Below, one piece after another: positions 21,484 through 32,150 of a stretch of DNA of 64,000 nucleotides. This DNA comes from Papio anubis (Eukaryota; Chordata; Mammalia; Primates; Cercopithecidae), in NCBI RefSeq assembly GCF_008728515.1, contig NC_044985.1, positions 76,174,155 to 76,238,154 on the forward strand. The letters are read 5' to 3'. The position numbers and the translations under genes are program-made. The notes under the pieces are model-generated. The model made no database searches and was not told the origin of the DNA. It worked only from the letters and a program-made list of their open reading frames with translations. How positions within the stretch are numbered: position 1 is the first letter of the stretch; every line of letters begins with the position of its first letter.

Positions 21484-21820
21484 ATTTTCAATTTAACATG
21501 CCTAAAACTGAACTTTTCAGTCTTTGTCCTATTTAATAGGAGGAACGCTTGCTCATGTCAAAAACTCGGGAGTCATTCTTGAAGCCTATTCCACCTCCAG
21601 TCCATCAAGTAATTACCCTTATCCTCTTAATTAAGCTTCAGAAATATATCTTTACATGTTTTCCCTTTCCTAATGCTGAGACTCAAGTCTAAGCCAGAAA
21701 CGTTTCCCAGGTGGCCTCTACAATAATTTTCCAATCAACCTGGAAAACTTGGTCTCTTTTCAATCCTTTTATTCTTTCTCTATACAGAGCAAGTGAAATC
21801 AAAGTTTTATATAAATGTAT
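21484..21820 (+). repeat. L2 LINE, left part (split element)
   Basis: The order CATGCCTAAAACTGAACTTT, CTCGGGAGTCATTCTTGAAGC, CCTCCAGTCCATCAAGTAAT, then a CAGAGCAAGTGAAATC block follows the late ORF/3' region of L2. The next L2 positions appear at 31600, about 9.8 kb away, so this ancient LINE was split by later insertions. Confidence 0.62.
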
Positions 21821-21842
21821 ACAAAAATGTATATGTGTATAC

Positions 21843-22214
21843 ATTTCAACTGTTAACAACATGGATTTAAACTGAGTGGGTCAACTTATATGCCTATTTT
21901 CTTCTCCCTTTGCCATGCTTGTGACAGCAAGACCAGGACCTCCTCTTCTTCCTCCTCCTCAGCCTAGTCAACTTGAAGATGATGAGGATGAAGACCTTTA
22001 TAATAATCCACTTCCACATAATAAATAGTAAATGTATTTTCTCTTCCTTATGATTTTCTCAATAATAGTTTTTCTTTAGCTTACTATATTAAAAAAATAC
22101 AGTTTATAATACATATAAGATACAAAGTTATGTGTTAATCAACGGTTTATGTTATTGGTAAGACTTTTGATCAACAGTAGGCTATTAGTAGTTTTTAGTG
22201 AATCAAAAGTTACA
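21843..22214 (+). mobile_element. MER2/Tigger1-type DNA transposon, left part
   Basis: A non-autonomous pogo-like (Tigger) element. Its left terminus CAACTGTTAACAACATGG is a diverged copy of the MER2 terminal inverted repeat; TTCCTTATGATTTTCTC, TAGCTTACTATATT, AATACATATAAGATACAAAG and AACAGTAGGCTATTAGTAG are internal MER2 landmarks in the right order. It stops at AAAAGTTAC where an L1 begins; the remainder and the opposite terminus lie at 31352-31425. Confidence 0.85.
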
Positions 22215-24252
22215 GGCAGGGGAAGAAGCAGAGCAAAGGAGTGGAATAGAAGCCTCCAGCAATCACTCACCTGAAGGAATACCAAATTGAACAACTCTCC
22301 ACACAAAAAGCACCTTCATAAAAACAAAAAAAGCAGGTCACAGTACCTGGTTTTAACATCATATTAGGGAAGGAGACACTGAAGACGGTAGGAAAGACAG
22401 TCTCGAACTGCAAACACCACCCGTCTCCTGTAGCCTGGCAATGGCCACTTGGCACAGAGAGAGAATCTGTGTTCTTAGGGTAGGGAAAGCACAGGGATTT
22501 GGAGACTTTTCATTGGAATTCAGTACATTCCTGTTATAGCAGCATGGGGTCGAACTTAGTTGGTGCCTACAGAGGGAGCTTTTTGGCCAGCCCTAGCTAG
22601 AGGCAAATTACCCATCCCAGCAGTTGGAACATAAATTCTGGCAAGTGCTGCCAGCATGGGCTAAAGTGCTCTGGAGTTCTAAATAAGTTTGAAAGTCAAT
22701 TGAGGCCAGAAGACTACAGTTCCTGGGCAAGTCCTATTGCTGTGCTGGGCTCAGAGCCAGTTTACTTGCAGTGCATGCAACCTAGTGAGACACCAACTGG
22801 GGCAACCAAGAGAGTGCTTGCGTCAGCCCTACTTCAACTGCAGGCAGCACAGTTTGCAGCTCTGGGGAGGACTCCTTTTCTCTTCTTCAGGAGAGGAGAG
22901 AGAAGAGTAAAGAGGACTTTGTCTTGCTCCTTGGGTATCAGCTCAGACATAGTATAATAAGACAACAGGCAGAGTCCCAAGGCCCCATTCCAGGCCCCAG
23001 CTCCCAGACAACATTTCTAAACACACCCTAGGCCAGTAGGAAACCACGGCCTACCCAGTCCTGACATAATTTATTACCTGCTGACTAAAGAGATATTGGG
23101 ACATGAATAATCAGCAGTGGTAGCCAAGCAGTACTCACTATAGGCCGTAAGTGAGACTCAGAGCTGTGCAGGTTTCAGGTGAGACCCAGTGCATTCACAG
23201 CTGGAATGGCTATGGGGAGAGACTCTTGCTTGAGGAAAGGGGAGAGAAAAGTAGAGGAAACTTTGTCTTTTAGCTTAGGTACCGGTTTGACCACAGAGGG
23301 ATAGACCACAAAGAAGACTCCTGGTATCCTTGATTCTAGGCCTTGGCTCCTAGATAGTATGTCTGAACCGTCTCTGGACCAGAGGGAAGCCCACTGCCCT
23401 GAAGGAAGAGGCTCGGTACTGGCAGCATTCACCATAAGGTGACTAAAGAGTCATCGCGCTTTCAGTGAACATCAGCAATAGCCAGGCAGTACTGGATGTG
23501 GGCATGGGGCACTGGTGCCCATGAGGAGAAACTCCTTTGCTTAAGGTAAGGGGAGGGAAGGGGGAAGAGCTTGGTATTGCAGTTTGTGTGGCAGCACAGC
23601 TTCAGTAGAATAGACCACCTGGTAGATTCCTAAGGTTCCTGACTCCCGGCTCTGGCTTCTGGGTGGCATCTCCAGATGAGCCCAAGACCTGGGAAAACTC
23701 GCCAGCTAGAAGAGAAGGATACAAGTCTGATTGGATTCATTACTGGCTAATTCTAGAGCCCTTGGGCCATGAATGAACATAGCTGGTACCCAGGCAGTGA
23801 TCACTGTGGGTCTTGGAAAAGACTCAGTGCTGTTCAGGCTTGGGATTTGATCCAGAGCAGTCCCAATGGTGGGGTCCACGGGGCTGCTTGTGTCACCCTT
23901 CATCCAGTTCCAGGCAGCTAAGAGCAGAGAAAGGGTTTCTGTTTGTTTGGGGTAAAGTTAAAGGGAGAGAACAAGAATGACTGCTTGGTTATGCAGAGAA
24001 TTCCCCCAGGTCTTATCCAAGACCGCCAAGGTGGCACCCTTATGAGTCTGCAAGCACCACAGCATTATTAATGCTCCCTAAAGCAGATATGCCTGCAGAT
24101 AACAAACAGATCATTACACCCAAGTCCCTTTGAATATCTGGAAACCTTTCCCAAGAAGGACAAGTAGAATCAAGCCCAGACTGTGAAGACTGCAATAAAT
24201 ATCTCATTTATAAATGCCCAGACATTGATGGACATTCATGAGCATCAAGACC
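22215..24252 (+). mobile_element. 5' UTR of a near full-length old L1
   Basis: About 2 kb of GC-richer leader upstream of an L1 ORF1, with repeated internal motifs such as CAGCAGTGGTAGCCAAGCAGT / CAGCAATAGCCAGGCAGTA at about 23111 and 23472, a duplicated leader pattern known from old L1 5' ends. Frames at 22267-22455, 22700-22957, 23175-23435 and 23706-23903 lie in it and are not genes. Confidence 0.75.
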
Positions 24253-25181
24253 ATGAAGGAAAACGACTTCACCAAATGAACTAAGTAAGGCACGAGTGAC
24301 CAATCCCAGAGAGATAGGAATATATGAACCTTAAAATGGAGAATTCAAATAACTGTTTTGAGGAAGCTCAACAAAATCCAAGATAATATGGTGAAGGAAT
24401 TCAGAGTCCTATCAGATAAATTTAACAAAGAAGTTGAAATAATTAAAAACAACTAAGCAGAAATTATGGAGCTGAAAAATGCAATTGATATACTTAAAAA
24501 TGCATCAGAGTCTCTTACTGGTGGAATTGAACAAAGAGAAGAAAGAATTAGTGAACCTGAAGACAGCCTATAAAAGAGGAGACAAACGATAAAAGAATTT
24601 AAAAAGGAAGCATGCCTACAAGATCTAGAAAATAGCCTCAAAAGGACAAACCAAATAGCTTCAAAAAGACAATCCTAAGAGGTATTGGCCTTGAAGAGAT
24701 GGTAGGGAGAGATTATGAGGTAGAAATCTTATTCAAAGGGATAATAAGAGAGAACTTCCCAAACCCAAAGGAAGATATCAATCTTCAAGTACAACAAGGG
24801 TATAGAACATTAAGGAGATTTAATACACATAAGACTACCTTAAGACATTTAATAATCAAACCCCTAAAGTTCAAAGATGAAAAACAGACTCTAAAAGCAA
24901 TCAGAGCAAAAAAAAAAATATGACAGACAAAGGAACACCAATACTTCTGGCAGCAGACTTAGTGCAAATATTACAGGCCAGGAGAGAGTGGCATATTTAA
25001 AGGATTTAAGAAAAAAACCAGTTTATCCTAGAAGAGTAGATTCAGCAAAAATATTTTTAAACTTGAAGGAGAAATAAAAACTTACTCCAAAAAACAAAAG
25101 CTTAAGGATTTCATAAACACCAGACCTGTCCTACAAGAAATGCTACAGCGAGTTCTTCAATCTGAAAGAACAGAAAATTAA
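24253..25181 (+). pseudogene. L1 ORF1 pseudogene (L1MA/L1MB type)
   Basis: Homologous to L1 ORF1p, the trimeric RNA-binding nucleic-acid chaperone of the L1 particle. The ATG at 24253 is followed after eight codons by TGA at 24277, where L1s of this kind usually have CGA, so CpG decay explains the stop. A TAA near 24452 and a deletion near 24570 break it again. The coiled-coil region is at about 24300-24600. The longest surviving piece, 24699-24923, encodes 74 residues with NFPNPKEDINLQVQQGYRT and RHLIIK, the RRM/CTD part. The end is near TAA at 25179. Confidence 0.88.
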
Positions 25182-25334
25182 TAAGCAACAAGAAGTCATC
25201 TGAAGATACAAAACTCACTGTTAATAGTAAGTAAGCAGAAACACACAGAGTATAATACAACTCTCATTGCAGTGTATACACTAATCATATCTTGAGTAGA
25301 AAGACTGAAAAATTTTCCTATCAAAAATAACTAC
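25182..25334 (+). mobile_element. L1 inter-ORF spacer, left part
   Basis: GCAACAAGAAGTCATCTGAAG, AACTCACTGTTAATAGTAAG and AGTAGAAAGACTGAAAAAT match the long ORF1-ORF2 spacer of L1MA/L1MB. It is interrupted by an Alu at 25335 and resumes at 25639. Confidence 0.8.
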
Positions 25335-25638
25335 TGCAGGGCATGGTGACTCACGTCTGTAATCCCAGCACTTTGGGAGGCCTAGATGAGTGGATCACCT
25401 GAGGTCAGGAGTTAAAGATCAGCCTGGTCGACATGGTGAAACCCTGTCTCTACTAAAAATACAAAAAATTAGCCAGGCGTGGTGGTGGGCACCTGTAATC
25501 CCAGCTACTGGGGAAGCTGGGGCAGGAGAATTGCTCAAACCCAGGAAGTGAAGGTTGCAGTGAGCCTAGATCACACCATTTCACTCCAGCGTGGGTAACA
25601 AGAGCGAAACTCCATCTCAAAAACAAATAATAATAATC
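25335..25638 (+). mobile_element. Alu (S-type), inserted in L1 spacer
   Basis: Dimeric Alu in sense orientation from TGCAGGGCATGGTGACTCAC to an A-rich tail with AAT repeats. ATAACTAC lies at 25327-25334 and 25639-25646 as target duplication, and the L1 spacer reads on across it. Moderate divergence fits AluS. Confidence 0.95.
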
Positions 25639-25973
25639 ATAACTACAACAACTTTTGAAGACATGGACAGTATATTAAGATTTAAATAGAAATAACAAAC
25701 AAATTTTAAAGTGTGGGGTGAAGTTAAAGTGAACATTATCTTTGCTTTTTTGTCTATGGGAGCAGTGTTGTCATCAGTTTAAAATAATGGGTTATAATAT
25801 GTTATTTGCAAGCCTCATGATAACCTCAAATCAAAAATCCTACAAAAAAAATCCCATAAATAAAAAGCAAGAAATTAAAATATAACATCAGAGAAAATAA
25901 GCTTCACAAAAATAAAAATCGGAAGGAAGAAATGTAAGAAGAGAAGATGACAAAACAAGCAGAAACAAATAGA
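25639..25973 (+). mobile_element. L1 inter-ORF spacer, right part
   Basis: AACTACAACAACTTTTGAAG, AATAATGGGTTATAATATG and GCAAGCCTCATGATAACCTC continue the spacer up to the decayed ORF2 start. Confidence 0.8.
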
Positions 25974-26829
25974 GTAGCAGGAGGAAGTCCTTACTTATAA
26001 ATAATAATATTGAATATAGAGGACTATACTCTCCAATTAAAAGACATAGAGTGGCTGGATGGATGGATTAAAAAAAACAAGACCCAGCAATCTGTCACCC
26101 ACAAGAAACACACTTCACCTATAAATACAGAAATAGTCTGAAAATAAATGAGGGGAAAAGATATTCCATGCAACTGAAAACCAAAAAAGAGCAGAATGGC
26201 TATACCTATAGGAGACAACATAGACTTTAGGGTAAAAACTGTAAAAAGAGACCAAGAAGGTCATTATATAATAATGAAGGAGTCAATTCAGTAAGAGGAT
26301 ATAACTGTAACTGTATATGTACTCAACATTGGAGAACCCAGATGTATGAAGCAAACGTTACTAGAGATAGAGAGTGAGATAAGCCACATTTCAATACTAT
26401 CTGGAGACTTCAATACCTCACTTTCAGCATTGAACACATTACCAAGACATAAAATCAGCAAAGAAACAAAGGATCGAATCTGTCTCATAGCTCTTATAGA
26501 TCAAATCAACCAAATAGATAATTACAGAATATTTCATCCACTGGCTGCAGAATACACATTTTTCTCCTCATTACATCAATCATCCTGGACCCGAAAATTC
26601 TAAAATTTGTATAGAACCACAAAAGACCCAGAATAGCCAAAGCTATCCTGAACAGAAAGAACAAAACCGAAGGAATCATATTACTTGACTTCACATTGTA
26701 TTACAGAGCTATAGTGAGATAAACAGCGTGGCATTATCATAAAAACAAATACATAGACCAATGGAACCGAATACAGTTGCCAGAAACAAATCCATAAATC
26801 TGCAATGAACTCATTTTTAACAAAGGTGC
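25974..26829 (+). pseudogene. L1 ORF2 pseudogene, endonuclease part and a later part joined
   Basis: ORF2p supplies endonuclease and reverse transcriptase for L1 insertion. The start codon is lost (GTAGCAGGAGG instead of ATGGCAGGAG). The endonuclease domain is readable to about 26590: the frame 26346-26603 keeps SGDFNT, a core endonuclease motif, and FHPLAAEYTFFSS. At about 26590 the text jumps to a late ORF2 segment (CCACAAAAGACCCAGAATAG), so the rest of the endonuclease and the reverse transcriptase core (FADD region) are deleted. An MLT2-like LTR interrupts at 26830. Confidence 0.86.
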
Positions 26830-27394
26830 TGCATTAGTCATGGTTCTCTAGAGGGATGGGCCTATTATGATACACACACACACACACACACGTATATATA
26901 TATGAAAGGGAGTTTACTGAAGAGTATTGATTCACACAATCACAAGGTGAGGTCCCACAGTAGGCTATCCGCAAGTTGAGGAAGTAATCCAGTTCAAGTC
27001 CCCAAACCTCAAAAGTAGGGAAGCCAAGAATGCAGCCTTCATTCTGTGGCTGAAGGCCCAAGAATCCCTGGCAAACCATGGGTGTAGGTCCAAAAGTCCA
27101 AAGCTAAAGAACTTGGAGTGCAACGTTCAAGGGTAGGAAGCATCCAGCATGGGGGAAAGATGGCGTCCAGAAGACTTAGCCAGTCTAGTCCTTCCATGGA
27201 CCTCTGTCTGCTTTTATTATAGCTGTGCTGGCAGTGGATTAGGTGGTGCTCACCTGGATTGAGGGTGGATCTGCCTCTCCTAGTCCATTGACTCAAATGT
27301 TAGTCTGCTTTGGCAACACCTTCACAGACACACCCAGGAACAATACTTTGTGTTCTTCAATCCAAACAAGTTGACACTCAATATTAACATCACA
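26830..27394 (-). mobile_element. ERV-L type (MLT2-like) solo LTR, antisense, inside L1 ORF2
   Basis: Same family as the LTRs at 10883 and 13482, reversed, with TGCATTAGTCATGGTTCTC at the left and CATCACA at the right. It carries a (CA)n(TA)n microsatellite at about 26872-26902. The L1 text AACAAAGGTGCT continues as AAGAACATGC after it, proving insertion into the L1; the flanking duplication (GGTGCT / GGGCT) is imperfect. Frames at 26834-27079 and 27039-27296 are LTR shadows. Confidence 0.88.
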
Positions 27395-27751
27395 AGGGCT
27401 AAGAACATGCATTGGGGAAAGGACAGTCTCTTTAATAAATGGTGCTGAGAAAATTAGATATCTACATGAAAAGAATGAAACTACATCCCTATATTTTACC
27501 ATAGAGAAAAGTCAAATCAAAATATATAAAAGAGTAAAATCTAAGATCTAAAACTGAAACTACTAAGAAAAAACTTTAGAGAAACTCTCCAGGACATTGG
27601 GCAAAGATTTTTTGAGTAACACGCCATCAGCACAGGCATCTAAAACAAAGATGGACAACTGGGATTATATCAAGTTAGAGAGCCTCTTCACAACAGAGGA
27701 AACAATCAACAAAGTGAAGACGCAACTCAAAGACTATTAGAAAATATTTGC
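27395..27751 (+). pseudogene. L1 ORF2 pseudogene, continuation
   Basis: AAGAACATGCATTGGGGAAA, GGTGCTGAGAAAATTAG, AACTGGGATTATATC and GAAAATATTTGC are late ORF2. It stops where a MaLR provirus begins; L1 resumes at about 30292 with TATCCATCTGACAGGAG. Confidence 0.88.
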
Positions 27752-27923
27752 TGCTCCTACTTTGCCTTCCTCAATGAGTCATAGCTTCCTGAGACCTCCC
27801 AAGAAACAGATGCTGCCCTGTTTCTTATACAGCTTGCAGAATTCTGAGTCAATGAAACCTCTTTTTAAACAAATTATCAGGCTTTATGTATTTATTTATA
27901 GCACTGTGAGAATGGATAATGCA
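27752..27923 (+). mobile_element. MaLR provirus, truncated 5' LTR
   Basis: Only the last 170 bp of an MST/MLT1-type LTR: TTTGCCTTCCTCAATGAG, CAAGAAACAGATGCTGCC and GAGAATGGATAATGCA. It matches 30121-30291 of the partner 3' LTR. The first 230 bp or so of this LTR is missing. Confidence 0.82.
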
Positions 27924-28388
27924 GAAAATTGGTACTAAGAAGTGAGACATTGCTATAAAGACACCTGAAAATGTGGAAGCAGCGTTGGAATTGAGTAACA
28001 GACAGATTTTGGATGAGGGTTGAGTGTTCAGAAGAGGACAAAAACATGAGGGAATGTTTGGAATTTCTTAGAGACTGGTTAAACCATTGTGACCAAAATG
28101 TTGATAGTTATATGGACACCAAAGTCCAGGCTTATGAGATCTCAGATGAAAACGAGGAATTTGTTGGAAACTGGAGCAAATGCCATGCATATTATGTCTT
28201 AGCAAAAGAAATTGGCTGCATTATATTTATGCTCTAGGAATCTGTGGAAGTTTCAACTTGAGAGTGATGATGTAAGGTATTTGGCAGAAGGAATTTCTAA
28301 GCAGAAAAGCATTTGAAATGTAGTATAGCTGCTTTTAACAGCCTATGCTCAGATGTGAGAGTAAAAGAATGACTTCAAGCTGGAACTT
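27924..28388 (+). mobile_element. MaLR (MST-type) internal region, left part
   Basis: GTACTAAGAAGTGAGACATTGC, GACCAAAATGTTGATAGTTATA and TTTCTAAGCAGAAAAGCATT are landmarks of the non-coding-like internal region of ERVL-MaLR elements. A residual 74-codon frame lies at 28013-28237. MaLRs have no functional pol and depended on ERV-L enzymes. Confidence 0.85.
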
Positions 28389-28690
28389 GCCTGGGCACAG
28401 TGGCTCATGCCTGTAATCCCAGCTCTTTGGGAGGCTGAGGTTGGTGGATCATGTAAGGTCAGGAGTTCAAGATCAGCCTGGTCAACATGGTGAAACCCCA
28501 TCTCTACCAAAAATGCAACAAAATTAGCTGGTGTGGTGGTGGGCACCTGTAGTCATAGCTACTCGGGAGCCTGAGGCAGGAGAATCACATGAACTTGAGA
28601 GGCAGAGATTGCAGTGAGCCGAGATCATGCTACTGCACTCCAGCCTGGGCTACAGAGCAAAATTCCATCCCCTACACCTCACCCCCCCAA
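28389..28690 (+). mobile_element. Alu (S or J type) inside MaLR internal region
   Basis: Dimeric Alu from CCTGGGCACAGTGGCTCATG to a decayed tail (CCATCCCCTACACCTCACCCC). MaLR text resumes afterwards with AAACTGAGACTTATATTT. It has no clear target duplication because the tail has decayed. Confidence 0.92.
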
Positions 28691-29872
28691 CTCTAAAAAA
28701 CTGAGACTTATATTTAAAGGAAAGCAGAGCATAAAGGATTGAAAAATTTGCTGACTAGCCACATGGCAGAGAAAGAAAAAGCTTTTTTGAGAGAGGATTT
28801 CAAGCAGACTGTGGAACAATCACTTATTAAGAGAGACTTACATAACTACATAGAAGCCAAATGCTGATAGCCAAGACAATTGGGAAAGGGCCTCAAAGAT
28901 ATCCAGGTCCAGAGGCCTAAAAGGAAAGATGGTTTCATGAGCCAGGCCCAGGGCCCGTTGGCCTGTGTAGACTCAGTATACTGCTCAATGCATTTTGGTT
29001 GCTCCAGCTCCAGCCATAGCTGAAAGGGGCCTGGGTATAGCTTGGTCCACTGCTTCAGAGGTTGCAAGCCATAATCCTTGTTGGTTTCCATGTGGTGTTA
29101 AGCCTGCCAGGACAGAATGCAAGAGTTAAGGCTTGCATTAATCCAGGAACCTCCACCTGGATTTCAGAGGATGAATAAAAAATCTTTGGCATCAGGCAGA
29201 AGCCTACTGCAGTGACAAAGCACTTCTGTAGAACCTCTACTGGGGCCATGCAGAGGAGAAATGTGAGGTTTAAGCACCCACACTGAATCCCTACTGGAAC
29301 ACTGCCCAGTGGACCTATGAGAAAAGGGTCACCATCCTCCAGACTCTAGAAGAGTAGATTCACGGACCGCTTGCCCCCTACACCTGGAAAACCTCCAGCC
29401 ACCCAGTGCCAGCCCATGAAGGCAGCTGCAGGGGCTGAACTCTGGCAAGCCCTGGGTCAGAGCTGCACAGGGCCTAGGGAGTCCACTCCTCACATCAGTG
29501 TGCACAGGATGTGGGGCATGGAGTGAAAGGAGATTATTTTGGAGGCTTAAGGTTCAATGATTGCACTGCTGAGTTTTGGACTCACATAGGGCCTCTAGCC
29601 CCTTTCTTTCGGCTGATCTAATTTTTTCCTTTTGGAACAAGAGTATTTACCCAATGCCTGTACCCCCATTGTACCTTGGGAATAACTAACTTGTTCTTTA
29701 TTTTACAGGCTCATAGGTAGAAGAGACTTGCTTTGTCTATGATGAGCCTTTGTACTTTGTACTATTGAATTCATGCTGGAATGAGTTAAGACATTGTGGG
29801 ACTATTGGGAAGGCATGATTATATTTTGAAATGTAAGAAGGACATGAGATTTGGGAGGGGCCAGGATCAGAA
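28691..29872 (+). mobile_element. MaLR (MST-type) internal region, right part
   Basis: GCAGAGCATAAAGGATTGAAA, GGAAAGATGGTTTCATGAGCC, CAGCCATAGCTGAAAGGGGCC and a polypurine-rich end TTGGGAGGGGCCAGGA just before the 3' LTR. The region between about 29250 and 29800 is less certain in detail but collinear. No viral gene is intact; the frames here are short. Confidence 0.8.
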
Positions 29873-30291
29873 TGATATCATTTAGGTATGTGTCCCCACA
29901 CAAATCTCATGTTTTATTGTAATCCCCAACGTTGAAGGTGGGACCTGTTGGGAGGTGATTGTAGCATGATAGTGGATTTTTCATGAATGGTTTAGAACCA
30001 TTCCCTTGGTGCTGTTCCTGTGATAGTGAGTGAGTTCTCACTAGATGTAGTTGTTTAAAAGTGTGTGGTACCTCCACCATCTCTGTCTTGCTTCTGCTTT
30101 TGCCATGTGAACTACCTGCTCCCACTTTGCCTTCTGCAATGAGTAAAAGCTCCCTGAGGCCTTCCCAGAAGCAGATGCCACCATGCTTCCTGTACCAGCC
30201 TGCAGAACTGTGAGCCAATTAAACTTCTTTTCTTAAAAATTACTCAGTTTAATGTATTTCTTTATTGCAATGCAAGAACAGCCTAATTTAG
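29873..30291 (+). mobile_element. MaLR 3' LTR (MST/MLT1-like)
   Basis: Full LTR from TGATATCATTTAGGTATGTG through TGTAATCCCCAACGTTG, GGTGGGACCTGTTGGGAGG and GTGAGCCAATTAAACTTC to CAGCCTAATTTAG. The L1 ORF2 text restarts right after it. The 103-codon antisense frame at 29907-30218 is within the LTR. Confidence 0.88.
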
Positions 30292-31351
30292 TATCCATCT
30301 GACAGGAGATTAATAATCAGAATATCTAAGAAGCTCCAAAAACTTTATAGAAAAAATCAATTCAATTTAAAAATGAAAAATTTTAAAAATAATTCAATTT
30401 GAAGAATGGGCAAAAGAAGACACATGGATGGCAAACACGTATATGAAAAAGGTACTCAACATCATTGATCATCAGAGAAGTTCAAATCAAAACTACAATG
30501 AGTTATCATCACAGTCCAGTTAAAATGCCTTTAACCCAAAAGCCAGGCAATAATGAATGCTGGTGAAGATGTGGATACGAAGGAACCCTCCTACATTACT
30601 AGTGATAATGTAAATTACTAAACCACTATGGAGAACAGTTTGGCAGTTGCCAAAACAAATAAACAAACAAAAAAACAAACCGAAAAACAGAGCTACCATA
30701 TGATCCAACAATTCCACTGCTAGGTATATACCCAAAAGAAAGAAAATCAGCATATCGAAGTGCTATCTGCCTTCTCATGTTTGCTGCAGCATTGTTCACA
30801 ATAGCTAAGATTTGGAAGCAACCTATGTGCCCATCATCAGATGAATTTATTTATAAAATGTAGTAATATACACCACGGAGTATTATTCAGTCATAAAAAT
30901 GAGTCAGATCCTGTCATTTGCAACAACGTGGATGAAACTGGAAGTCATTATATTAAAGAAAATAAGCTGTAAACACAAAGACAAACTTTGCATGTTCTCA
31001 CTTATTTGTAGGTGCTAAAAATTTAAAACAATTGAAATCATGGAGATAGAAAGTAGAATGATGTTCACCAGAGGATGTGAAGGGTATTGGTGGGGGGCAA
31101 GTGAGAATGAATAAGATCTAATACTTGATAACACAACAGGGTGACTACAGTCAATAATAATGTATTGTACCCTTAAAAATAACTAAACCGATATAATTGG
31201 ATTGTGTGTAACACAAAGAAAGGATGACTGCTTGAGGTGATAGATACTACATTTACCCTGATGTTGTTATTACACATTGAAGCTTGTATCAAAATATGTC
31301 ATGTGTTCCATAAATATATACACCTAATACATATTCATAAACATTTAAAAT
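30292..31351 (+). mobile_element. Old L1: ORF2 end and 3' UTR
   Basis: TATCCATCTGACAGGAG, CTACCATATGATCCAACAAT, GATTTGGAAGCAACCTATG and TGCATGTTCTCACTTATTTG are late ORF2; GTGACTACAGTCAATAATAAT, GGATTGTGTGTAACACAAAG and CATAAATATATACACCTA are the 3' UTR of an L1MA-type element. This closes the L1 that began at 22215, about 9.1 kb across including its inserts. Confidence 0.88.
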
Positions 31352-31425
31352 TTCTTTTATAGAAAAATCTTTTAGTATGCCAGGTGTTAGTGCCCTTGAC
31401 CCTCATGCTGCTGAAGAGTCAATTG
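31352..31425 (+). mobile_element. MER2/Tigger1-type DNA transposon, right end
   Basis: TTTTAGTATGCCAGGTGTTAG, then a CCTCATGCTGCTGAAGAG block and CAATTG resembles the MER2 end (gcgcagggg ... gttgttcaagggtcaactg). Its reverse complement pairs with the terminus at 21846, so both ends of one transposon are present with the L1 between them. Confidence 0.72.
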
Positions 31426-31592
31426 TGTGTGCGTGTGGATACACACGCACACAGACACACACAGACACACACACACGCGCACACATATGTATGTCCATAC
31501 ATCATATGATCAAATTGGTTTAGCACCAATTTCTGTGTGTGTAACCATCTCTGTGTGTGTCTCTGTGTGTGCGTGTGTGTGTATGTGTACAT
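31424..31592. repeat. (TG)n-(CA)n and (TG)n microsatellite pair
   Basis: A short TG run at 31424-31438 and a CA-rich tract at 31439-31488 are followed after about 45 bp by a TG-rich tract at 31532-31589. The tracts are mutually complementary. Confidence 0.93.
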
Positions 31593-31599
31593 TTGAACA

Positions 31600-32150
31600 T
31601 GTTAAAACCCTTCAATGGATCTTACCTTTTCAGAATAAAATTCAAACTGCTTACCATGGCCTGCAGTTTCCTGCATGATCTTATCCTGCCAACTTCTCCA
31701 ATCTTACTTTTTTTTACTTGTTCTCTCACTGAAAAAGATCAAGACATCTTGGTCTTTCTTCAGTTTCAGGTTTGTTTTTCAGGACCATTTTACATGCTGT
31801 CATGCTCTTTACTTTGCTTGGCGTCTGCTTTCCTTTCTTTGTCTGGTTGATTTCTTCTCATTCTTCTATCCCAAGTGAAAATGTAATGATTCAGAAAAGC
31901 AATTGTCATTCACTTACCTAAAGTTGTTTCCATTCATCCTGTTATTCTTCTCCATATCTCTTATTTCAATTTGAATTGAATTTCACATATTTGAGTGTTA
32001 TTTAATTAATATGATTCTTTTCCCAATATACTTAAATCTATTGTGGGTAAGGGACATATCTATTTTCTTCACATCTACGTACTTATTTATCCCTCAGTTT
32101 ATTACACGAAGAGATCAGGCTTTCAAGATGTAGTTAGCCAATAAATATGG
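31600..32150 (+). repeat. L2 LINE, right part with 3' end
   Basis: TTAAAACCCTTCAATGGATC, AATAAAATTCAAACTGCTTACC and TGCATGATCTTATCCTGCC match L2. Further on GGGACATATCTATTTTCTTC and GTTAGCCAATAAATATGGCTGA match its 3' terminal part. It continues the L2 seen at 21484-21820. Confidence 0.65.

Noticed and set aside
31427..31678. Frame with HTHTDTHRHTH repeats
   Set aside because: Translation of CA/TG microsatellites.
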